This document shows, one piece after another, positions 55,521 through 64,000 of a DNA stretch of 64,000 nt. The stretch is from assembly GCF_963966145.1 (NCBI RefSeq), contig NC_091052.1, forward strand, positions 21,514,001 to 21,578,000, in the 5' to 3' direction. The stretch comes from Tenebrio molitor. Its lineage: Eukaryota; Arthropoda; Insecta; Coleoptera; Tenebrionidae. The first letter of the stretch is position 1. Every line of letters begins with the position of its first letter. The translations under genes and the position numbers were made by a program. Under the pieces are notes generated by a model that saw nothing but the letters and a program-made list of their open reading frames with translations, made no database searches and was not told the DNA's origin.

Positions 55521-55817
55521 CTCAGTAACTTTTATCACTCCTTCTTTTGTTGGGATTGGTTGAAGGTTCGTAAATCATCGCAAACATTCGTATAGGGTGA
55601 ACACCTACAAGTGTTAAGGGTGATGTACTCGTATATAAGGGGTGTTTTTTAAATTTGACGTCGAAGTAGGCGTTGAATTGTCGATTGTGATGAGTTAGTT
55701 AATAGATTGAAATTATTAGTCGCATCTCAGTCAGCAGGTCATACAGGTCACTCTAACGAAATTGTTTCTGTTATTGAGGAGTTGCGTGAAGCTAACATAA
55801 TCGAATAAGACATCAGA

Positions 55818-56744
55818 ATGGTTCCACCAAAGCAAACTTCGATTAAAAAAGATTTAGTTACAGAATTACATAAGCCTGCAAGAATCAATTTTAAAAGACG
55901 TCGTGTTATTATAAAAAGTATTAATGAAACACTGCAAGCTGATCTTGTTGAAATGATTCCGTATGCCAAGCAAAATAAACAATTTAAATATATACTTGTA
56001 GTAATTGACTGCTTTTCAAAGTATACATGGACTGTTCCTGTCAAAGCAAAAGATTCGAAACATGTAACAGAAGCAATGGAAAAAGTTCTATCGCAAATTA
56101 TAGATTTACCAAAACATTTGCAAACTGATAAAGGATCTGAATTTTATAACAGTATGTTTAAAGCATTGATGAAGAAATATAAAATGAATCAGTACATTCA
56201 GTACAAAAAAAGCATCCATTGTTGAACGCGTTAACCGCACCCTAAAAAACTTAATGTGGAAACAATTTAGTTTGCAGGGTAATTATAAATGGTTAAAATT
56301 ACTACCTGATATTACAAAACAATATAACAACAGTTATCACAGAACAATCAAAACCAAACCATCAATGATAAATAAGAGAAATGAAAAATTAATTTTAAAG
56401 TCGATTTATACACATGTAAAAATAACAAATATGCAGTTGGAGATCATGTTCGAATCAGCAAAGATAGGGAAGTATTCGACAAGGGATACACCCCGAACTG
56501 GTCAAATGAAATTTTTCTCATAAGGAAAGTTAAATTAACCAACCCAACTACTTATCTGCTAAAGGATATGAACGGAAAAGATATTTTAGGTGGATTCTAT
56601 GAAATGAAGTTGCAAAAAGTGAAGCATCCTGACGTCTATTTAGTCGAAAAAGTTTTGAAGAAGAAAGGAAAGAAGCTCTACGTCAAGTGGTTAGGCTTCG
56701 ATGAAAGTCACAAGACCTGGATCGATGAAAACAATATCACATAG
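55818..56744 (+). pseudogene. Polinton-type integrase with chromodomain, frameshifted
   Basis: DDE retroviral-like integrase of the type carried by Polinton/Maverick elements: LQADLVEM (first Asp), YILVVIDCFSKYTW, HLQTDKGSEFYNS (second Asp), then in a shifted frame SIVERVNRTLKNLMWKQFS (Glu), GNYKWLKLLPDI, and after another shift GYTPNWSNEIFLIRKV and a C-terminal chromodomain DVYLVEKVLKKKGKKLYVKW to the stop at 56744. Shifts lie near 56215 and 56440-56500. No other Polinton genes (polymerase, ATPase, capsid) are seen nearby, so this looks like an isolated remnant. Confidence 0.8.
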
Positions 56745-56949
56745 AACTACTACAATATCTACTATTCACACCATATATTACTACAATAAACTGTACACAC
56801 ACATTCTATAATACATAATATTTCGCATACAAATTCTGCTTTAATTTTATTCCACACCAAATCCTTACATTTCACCCCGCTTCGACTTTACATTTCACAA
56901 CATGAAATCAAACATCGTGCGCCGCGAACGACCCTTCATTTTACAGGCT

Positions 56950-57175
56950 CGCGAGAAGTGAGCCAAAAACGGACAACAATTTTTCAGGTCAAAACACAAT
57001 CCAAACACTGACACAATCGAATGAGCCAGGAACGGCCACCACTTTTACAGGTCTACACACATTTCACATTTTCGAGCGCTTTAGTGAGCCAGGATCGGCC
57101 ACCACTTTTACAGGTCTACACACATTTCAAATTTTCGCGCGCTTTTGTGAGCCAGGATCGGCTTCACTTAACTAC
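56950..57175 (+). repeat. Tandem repeat, about 65-bp units
   Basis: GTGAGCCAGGATCGGCCACC then ACTTTTACAGGTCTACACAC occurs twice well conserved (about 57020-57150), with a diverged unit before and a truncated one after. Confidence 0.75.
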
Positions 57176-57180
57176 TCATA

Positions 57181-57733
57181 TTAGTTGATCATGTTGATGA
57201 CAGAGGCAGCGTAATTGTAGTCGAAATTCCGGACACGAAGACTCGTAAGCCCAGAACGTTTACTATCATCAATGGAAATAACACTGTTCATGCTATTGAC
57301 GTTTTTTGGAAGTACAAAATGTTACGATCTGAAAATATTTCACACAAACGGTTGTTCATCAATTACAGAAACAAAAAATGCACGGTGCAACCCGTAGGAG
57401 TGAATACTTTGTCAAAATTTCCCCAAAAAATTGCACAATTTATTGGTCTTCAAAATCCAGAAGAATATACCTACGGGCCATAGCTTCAGACGTTCGAGTG
57501 CAACTCTACTGGCAGACTCTGGGGCAGATGTAACAGTTGTAAAGAGACACGGTGGCTGGCGCTCGAATAGTGTTGTGGAAGGATACATAGAGGATTCTCT
57601 CAATAATAAAATTGAAATTTCGAGAAAAATCATTAACCAATCATCAACAATTATTCAGAGTAAATCGGCCTCGGATTTGGCAGCATGCTCGTCTGGGTCA
57701 AACGCAGTGTCAAGTATAGAAATCAACCATTAA
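57181..57733 (+). pseudogene. Crypton-like tyrosine recombinase, C-terminal part
   Basis: Reads IPDTKTRKPRTFTIINGNN, then RLFINYRNKKCTVQPVGVNT and, after a one-base shift near 57465, TGHSFRRSSATLLADSGADV, HGGWRSNSVVEGYIEDS. The second half of the recombinase active site is present: His-x2-Arg, Trp and Tyr. The N-terminal domain and first Arg are missing. Paralogue of 58596-60783. Confidence 0.75.
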
Positions 57734-57786
57734 GACATAAATTTGCCCGTTCATCGTCGATGTGGTATAAATTTTAGTAATGTACT

Positions 57787-58006
57787 ATTCCGGACACGGA
57801 ATCTTGGCCAACATTTTTTTGATAAAAAATGATGTAAACCAATCATTAGCGTCATTAATAAATGACAATTATTAAAAATCACTTTGAAGTTTTTATTTTG
57901 ACATCAAAAAAGCAAGGAAATGGCATTATCGAGTATCAATAAAGGCCAGTTCACATATATTTGTCAGTTAAATGTCAGTGATGGCCAAGATTCCGTGTCA
58001 GGAATA
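57787..58006. mobile_element. MITE of about 220 bp
   Basis: TATTCCGGACACGGAATCTT then GGCCA at the left, complement TGGCCAAGATTCCGTGTCAG then GAATA at the right. Related in its tips to 21818-22063. Confidence 0.75.
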
Positions 58007-59204
58007 ATACATAATTGTTTTATATTACAGACATCAAAGAGAAAGAATAATTGAATGTTAATGTATTTACAAATAATAAGATATGTGTTCTCCATTGAAA
58101 CTTTTTTTAATCCACTAGTGAATTAATAGTTATTTAATAAACTAGTTTGTTAATGAAGGCGATTAATAATCGAAACTGTTTAAAGCACGAACGAGCGTAG
58201 CGAGTGGGTGCCTTTAATAGTTGAGATTATTAATCGCCCATTAACAAACGAGTTGATTACAAAATTTTTTCGTTGACCGCATTTTTTTTTTGTGACAAAA
58301 TTTCAAATTAAAGTCAAATCAAAACCAATTTCAGCTTTTTTCGATAAAGATGAGACACCTTATAAAAGACCTTCATCTTTTTTTTCTCCTCGGGGTAGGC
58401 TATTTTAAAATTTTTCAACACTTTCTATTCTCTTTTCCACAAAGAGTGTCAGAAGACATCAACTCCATTCACATTCAATTTCACGTAAAAATCACGTTTG
58501 CTAAAAAAAACCTAGTTACCATTCAAAAATATGACATGCAAGTTATAACAAAAAAGGTCGCCTTTGTGAAAAAGTGAATTGCAAATAGTGAAGTTATGGA
58601 GCTAGAAAACCCTTCTGTACGAGAGCTGTACGAAAAAACCTATAATGAATTTGAAACCTGGTGCACTGAACAACAAATAACAAATTACACGGAGCCTGTC
58701 TTCCTGGCGTACTTTTTAAATATTGCTCAAAGAGGCTTAATAGCGAGCCTCTGGCCAAAATTCTCAATGCTCAAATCAACTCTTTATGTGAAGAAAAATA
58801 TCGACATAGGAAAATTTAACAAATTGATAATGTATATTAAAAGACAAACTGAAGGACACGTTCCAAAAAAATCTAAAGTTTTAGAAAAAGAGCAGGTGCA
58901 AAAATTCATTCTTGACGCTCCTAATAATTTGTTCTTAATGACCAAGGTAAGCAAAGGGTTTAAATTAAAATGTGTACAATGGCCGGCAAAAAAAGTTAGC
59001 CAACCACTTTATATTATAGGTCGCACTAATTTTTGGAATAGCTGGCGCGTTAAGGAAGCATGAACTTCTGGAGTTACAAACCAATAATGTTGAAGACCTA
59101 AAATCAAAATTTCTAATCACTATCCCAGGATCAAAAACAAAAACAAAGGAGAAAAGAATTTTTACGGTTGTGGATAATGCATTCTTAAAATTAATCAGAC
59201 AATA

Positions 59205-59788
59205 CAGGCTGTTCTCGAAGTTGACGTGTTCCTTGTAACACGAGGTACTAGGTACACATTATTCTTAAGAATTTTAGCCTAAATCTTCTTAGTAAAGTGT
59301 TTGTATTAACGGAGAGAATTGATTGTATATTTTTATTGTTTTCTAAAATTTTAAGTCCGGTCCTGTCCATTTCTCCGCTGTACTAGATTAATAACTAACC
59401 TGGCCCAGAATGGTGTCTTTCCGGAAATCGCCTTTGCAATACTCTCTGGACGCTGCAGATGCATTCTGATAACGTGATAATAACATTGCCCATGCATTTG
59501 CAACATATCTGTGAGCTCATTATTTTCCCAATAATAAAGCCATTTCGAGTAATTAGATGACAACTCTGACAGTAGTTTTGATTAACGTCCATGCTCATAT
59601 GATTTTTTTTTATCAATTCCAATTTCTAACAAATCAGCGCAAATTTGAGCAGGACCGGTTTCAAAAAAATTAACTTATTGTATCTTCATTGCCGTACACA
59701 TTTTACTAAGGTGATTTTGACTAAAATTCTTTAGAACAACGCATACTATCACATGTTAAAAGGAACGCCTCAACTTCGAAAACACCTG
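59205..59788. mobile_element. MITE 1 in the recombinase gene
   Basis: CAGGCTGTTCTCGAAGTTGA at the left against complement CAGGTGTTTTCGAAGTTGAG at the right, about 35 bp. TA on both sides. Confidence 0.8.
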
Positions 59789-59792
59789 TATA

Positions 59793-60272
59793 CAGGCTGT
59801 TTGAAAATTGCTAGTACAAAAAAAACCTGGTAATTGGTGATGGTGAGTTGAAGTCATCGGCAAAAGAAAATTCTAATAAAAATCCTCTAGTTTTCGAGAT
59901 AAAAATTACTAAAAATTGGGTTAAAATTGTTAGTGCACCACTGAGTTAAGGTATTTTAAAAAGACACTTCACGTTGTTAAGCAATAACGAAATAAAAAAT
60001 TTGATGTTCTTAAACTGTCAATCTGTGGTTGCCAAGATCTTGCAAAAAAATATAAATTTTTCATATTGTTGTATAGTCCTTCATTATCACTACGATCATC
60101 ACGCTTGGTTACCAAGGTTTAAAAAATATTGCCCCGCCTGAGGCGTAGAATATGCAGGAATAGGGTTACTTTATCCCTTTTGTTTTAAAAAATTAAAAAT
60201 TGGTTTCTTGGATTTCTTAGGGCTTCCAGATGCCACAGTTTTTTTTTGTACTAGCAATTTTCAAACACCCTG
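59793..60272. mobile_element. MITE 2 in the recombinase gene
   Basis: CAGGCTGTTTGAAAATTGCT then AGTACAAAAAAAA at the left, near-identical complement at the right. TA borders; separated from MITE 1 by TATA only. Confidence 0.85.
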
Positions 60273-61049
60273 TATAACACAGAGACCACAGCATACAAAA
60301 CACACACGATTCTTTGTATTTTATCGAAACAATAAATGCTCTACAAATCCTGTGGGCATCAACACATTTGCCAAAATACCATGTACAGTTGCACAATTTC
60401 TCAAACTGGATCAGCCACAGCTATATACAGGACATTCCCTCCGCAGATCTTCTGCCTCAATATTGTCAGATTCAGGGGCAGAATTTGCAGCAATAAAGAG
60501 ACTCGGGGGGTGGAAATCAACCAGTGTTGCGGAGGCATACATTGAAGATTCAATCCAGAACAAAGTAAACATTGCTAAACAATTATTTTGCACAAACGAG
60601 ACAGCGTCTTCTTCCAAAGCCCCAGGTGACATCAACATAACCTCAAACAACTTTGAAAACGTCCAAAATGATTTGAACCTGAATATAAATCCTGACGTTC
60701 ACAGCACAAACAATTTATCTGTTCCTTCCTTAACTTTAAATATTTGTAATATTAAATATTTTGTAATGAATAATCAAAAATAATTATGTATTAAAATGTA
60801 TGATGTTAGAGTTATTGAGTCATTTTCATTTTTCATTGGTTTTTTATGCGTATATCTGGTTGCCTGTATCAAAACGTCAAAATCGCAAAATCGTTGATTA
60901 ATGAAAAATAGTGTATTAATGAGGTCCATTAATACACTATAATTTAGACAAAAGAATTCATTAATATTGAAATTAACAAGCGGTCAACGGAAAAAAAAAT
61001 TAATTCACTAGTGAATCAAATCCATAAAATTTCACTAGTGAATCATTGC

Positions 61050-61960
61050 CTACTTATGACGGTTGTTATGGAGTTAATAAAGACACTTTAAACTGTCAAT
61101 ATTGAATAAAACAATAAATCTGGCAATGCCGTGGTAACAAAGTGTCGAACAGACACTGACAGAAAAACAGAGTTGCATCCGTTGCATCACTGTATCAGTT
61201 ATTCCAACATGAAAAGAAAAAATCATAGCCAACTCGGTCCCAAAAAGATCGTGAATGCCTAGTAGTTAAGGGTTAATTCATAATTTCAACTTTTTTGCAA
61301 GTGGTTATAAATTACATTTTTGTAAACAGTCTTTCCATTAATAACATAGAACCTCCTCTAGACCTTGACAAAATTAAATATCTGTCCTACCCTACCTTGT
61401 CTCGATGATGGGGATGAATGGCTTACAGAACCACATCCAGAGATGCACTCCTGAGGTCTAAACCTGGTGTTATGGACTGTGTTGCACTCTAAGGGTCCAG
61501 TTGAACATCTGGATTGAACTGCTCACCAGACGAGATGACGAGAATGCGAATATTCAGGTCGAGATGGCAATGAGTATTTTGAACTAAACAGTCACTTGAC
61601 TGCAACTAAAACTTGAACTCAAAGTTGGAACCTAAGACACGTATAATTAGCGCCAAACTCTCTCTGTATGTTTTTATCGACTTACCTTGTCAACAGGGTT
61701 CCATCAATTTCTCAAAATTCGATGATTGTGTCTTTTCCGTTTTATCGGGCGATTCCAACGATACCATAACCACACACCACTATCCAAGGAATAACGTGGA
61801 ATAGAAATTCACAAAAATGTCACAAATCATAGATAAACTGTGGATAAAATAAGAACATAGTATTTTATTTTCTCTGTCACAAATTTTATTACTGAGCCAC
61901 CTAGTGGATGCAGGGGTAACTATTAGCCAAGTGTGGAATCTCTTCCAAACGACTCCTGTT
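61050..61960. other. No gene recognised
   Basis: The frame at 61613-61804 has no motif. AATAAAGACACTTTAAACTG near 61077 and mixed-composition sequence at 61380-61560 might be part of a retroelement; not assignable. Confidence 0.4.
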
Positions 61961-62547
61961 ATAAAGAGTGAAACACAGACAATTAAACATAGTAAGACTG
62001 TCTAGATCTATTCAAATTTCAGCGACGCGTAATACTAGCGACGCGCTAACGTAGGGCCGAACTAGGTGTATAATAAGTTGCATATTCCTCAATTATTGCA
62101 ATCGAATGTATAATTAGTTGCATACGGACATATTTTTTTGTTTTTTTTTAACCTATTTTTCATACTATGGTTTTATTTATAAAAAAAAAAAACAAAGACA
62201 AACAATTATCTAAACATTTTATTTCATTATTTTTAGAGTTTTCTTATAAAGTTTTTAATTTTGAAATTGTTTTTCGCTTATAACGATCCATTATCTTTTC
62301 TCTGAGATTGAGTTCACAAATTTTGGTACGTTGAAAAACCTATAACACTTTGCCTGAGAATTTTGATGAATGTGCACGTTCTAGGACAACTTCAGGATCA
62401 GGAATCACAACTTCTGTAATTTCCATAGTCATTAAAATCTTCGAATTGTCTGGAAAAACTGTTATTTTGTGACACTGTAAATTTGGAACGAAAAATTGAT
62501 GGGAATGGCGGGGCACATCTATAAAATCTAGTTTTTTGAGAACTTCG

Positions 62548-62697
62548 AAAGTATTACTTACCGAATACGAACTTTTTGGTCAAAAACTATTCAAACAAGT
62601 TAGTCAGGCTTCGACATCGCAGGTAGAAGAGGCTCGGGACAAGTACGAAAGTCGTTTTGGATTATTTTATAATTTTTATCATAACGAAATTGATTAG
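62548..62697 (+). CDS. Repeated short frame, unit 1
   Basis: VLLTEYELFGQKLFKQVSQA then STSQVEEARDKYESRFGLFY and stop. The same frame is kept in unit 2 with four changes, and AATAAA follows the stop by about 20 bases, as in a 3' terminal exon. No start codon or family is apparent. Confidence 0.4.
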   Translation, partial: KVLLTEYELFGQKLFKQVSQASTSQVEEARDKYESRFGLFYNFYHNEID

Positions 62698-63640
62698 CAA
62701 ATTTTTGACAATGATTAATAAAGATTTTTGAAACGAACAAATTTGATTTTTTGAATAAATCAAATTTCCCGCTGTCAACGTAAATAGCCGATTCATCATC
62801 GACTAAATACGGTTATTTAGTTCGGCCCTACGCTAGGGTTGCGCTAGCATCGTCCACGTCTCCTAGGTTTTATATAGACTTTAACAGTCTTAATTCGTTA
62901 TTGGTCTGTGGAGTGAAACACAGACAATTAAACATAGTAGACTGTCTAGATCTATTCAAATTTCAGCGACGCGCGATACTAGCGACGCGCTAACGTAGGG
63001 CCGAACTAGATGTATAGGTAGTAAGTTGCATATTCCTCAATTATTGCAATCGAATGTATAATTAGTTGCATACGGACATATTTTTTTGTTTTTATTTACC
63101 TATTTTCATATTATGGTTTTATTTATAAAAAAAAAAAAAACAAAGACAAACAATTACCCAAATATTTTATTTCATTATTTTTAGAGTTTTCTTATAAAGG
63201 TTTGAATTTTGAAATTGTTTTTCGCTTATAACGATCCATGTAATAGATTATCTTTTCTCTGAGATTGAGTTCACAAATTTTGATACGTTGAAAAACCTAT
63301 AACACTTTGCCTGAGGATTTTGATGAATGTGCACGTTCTGGGATAACTTCAGGATCAGGAATCACAACTTCTGTAATTTACGTAGTCATTAAAATCTTCG
63401 AATTGTCTAAAAAAACTGTTATTTTGTGACACTGTGAATTTGGAACGAAAAACTGATGGGAATGGCACGGGACACCTATAAAATCTAGTTTTTTGAGAAC
63501 TTGTAGAATAATTTTCTGAAAAGTGGTCTTGCCAAGTGAGTGAATTTTGTAATTTTGAAGAAAGTATTCCAGAAGTATCTAAAACCTCTATCCACCTTTT
63601 TTCAATTCTGAAAATAACATTTTTTTTAATAACTTTTTTT

Positions 63641-63793
63641 TCGAAAGTATTACTTACCGAATACGAACTTTTTGGTCAAAAACAATTCAAACAAGTTAGT
63701 CAGGCTTCGACATCGCAGGTAGAAGAGGCTCGGGACAAGTACGAAAGTCGTTTTGGATTATTTTATCATTTTTATAATAACGAAACTGATTAG
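63641..63793 (+). CDS. Repeated short frame, unit 2
   Basis: VLLTEYELFGQKQFKQVSQA then STSQVEEARDKYESRFGLFY, ending NNETD and stop, with AATAAA after it. The frame extends upstream to 63536 but that part has no counterpart in unit 1. Confidence 0.4.
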   Translation, partial: SKVLLTEYELFGQKQFKQVSQASTSQVEEARDKYESRFGLFYHFYNNETD

Positions 63794-64000
63794 CCAATTT
63801 TTGACAATGATTAATAAAGATTTTTGAAACGAACAAATTTGATTTTTTGAATAAATCAAATTTCCCGCTGTCAACGTAAATAGTCGATTCATCATCGACT
63901 AAATACGGTTATTTAGTTCGGCCCTACACTAGGGTTGCGCTAGCATCGTCTACGTCTCCTAGGTTTTATATGGACTTTAACAGTCTTAATAGGAGTGAAA

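Larger units (their letters stand above)
58596..60783 (+). pseudogene. Crypton-like tyrosine recombinase, broken only by two MITEs
   Basis: ATG 58596 (MELENPSVRELYEKTYNEFE). Exon 1 ends 58946 (MTK), intron 58947-59019 (GTAAGC...TATTATAG), exon 2 starts VALIFGIAGALRKHELLELQ with the first catalytic Arg. TKTKEKRIFTV may supply the active Lys. Two MITEs (59205-59788, 59793-60272) interrupt after LIRQY; removing both with their extra TA copies gives RQYITQRPQHTKHTRFFV in frame. The end has TGHSLRRSSAS (His-x2-Arg), LGGWKST and AEAYIEDS (nucleophile Tyr). All six catalytic positions are present; about 348 aa when rejoined. Recombinases of this kind integrate circular DNA. Confidence 0.8.
58105..61045 (+). 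mobile_element. Probable Crypton-like element around the recombinase gene
   Basis: Either side of the gene lie CACTAGTGAATTAATAG (about 58121) and TTAATTCACTAGTGAAT (about 61003) in opposite orientation, and CGTTGACCGC (58273) against GCGGTCAACG (about 60981). Hairpins at 58160-58240 and 60910-60945 lie inside. Boundaries are approximate. Confidence 0.5.
61966..64000 (+). repeat. Tandem array with units of about 1 kb (two units and the start of a third)
   Basis: GAGTGAAACACAGACAATTA begins units at 61966 and 62911, and GAGTGAAA starts a third at 63993 where the window ends. Unit 1 is 945 bp, unit 2 is 1082 bp; unit 1 lacks about 140 bp present at 63502-63640. Each unit contains a sub-element bounded by GTAGGGCCGAACTA and its complement (62052-62831, 62995-63927). 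Confidence 0.9.

Noticed and set aside
55818..56744. Retroviral or Ty3/gypsy integrase
   Set aside because: No reverse transcriptase, LTR or primer site nearby; motif wording and chromodomain fit Polinton-type integrases better.

Overview
The window looks like a repeat-dense stretch of insect chromosome, probably from a beetle. It is AT-rich, with short GT-AG introns, insect-type transposon families (DD41D rosa-like and other mariners, Tc1, Transib, Harbinger, Jockey, Polinton integrase, Crypton-like recombinase), an insect-type tRNA-Lys primer site and tRNA-derived SINEs. The insect call rests on family recognition by eye. The beetle call is a guess.

Layout. 1-9.6 kb: nested TA-flanked non-autonomous elements, a MULE transposase split by two of them, Tc1 and mariner relics. 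9.6-14.5 kb: a GC-rich LTR-retrotransposon fragment with a tRNA-Lys primer site, a reverse-oriented Jockey-like element carrying a SINE, and a DDE_3 transposase relic split by a 254-bp MITE. 14.5-17.2 and 29.5-32.6 kb: two copies of a segmental duplication, each with an intact nine-finger C2H2 gene on the minus strand. 17.2-29.4 kb: nested mariner-type elements (including a near-complete DD41D transposase with a small intron), a hAT-like insertion, long-TIR foldbacks and a piggyBac-like MITE. 32.6-38.0 kb: a nest at least four layers deep. 38-43.4 kb: Tc1 and rosa-like relics, a SINE, tandem repeats and a small-ORF family. 43.6-51.2 kb: a giant inverted repeat holding a Harbinger-like element, which holds a complete Transib (RAG1-family) transposon with an open transposase gene. 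52.5-54.0 kb: a divergent pair, a three-exon gene of unknown function on the minus strand and a GTSF1/Asterix-like CHHC zinc-finger gene with a tandemly amplified tryptophan-rich tail on the plus strand. 55.8-56.7 kb: Polinton-type integrase with chromodomain. 57.2-61.0 kb: two Crypton-like tyrosine recombinase copies. 62-64 kb: a tandem array with units of about 1 kb.

The best candidates for host genes are the two C2H2 genes, the three-exon gene and the GTSF1-like gene, whose reading frame is broken as given. Most of the rest is transposon. Many insertions can be dated relative to one another because removing the inner element plus one target-site copy rejoins the interrupted reading frame or terminal repeat, or because the other copy of the duplication still has the empty site. 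If the GTSF1-like protein is functional it would act in PIWI/piRNA silencing of elements like those around it; that link is inference.
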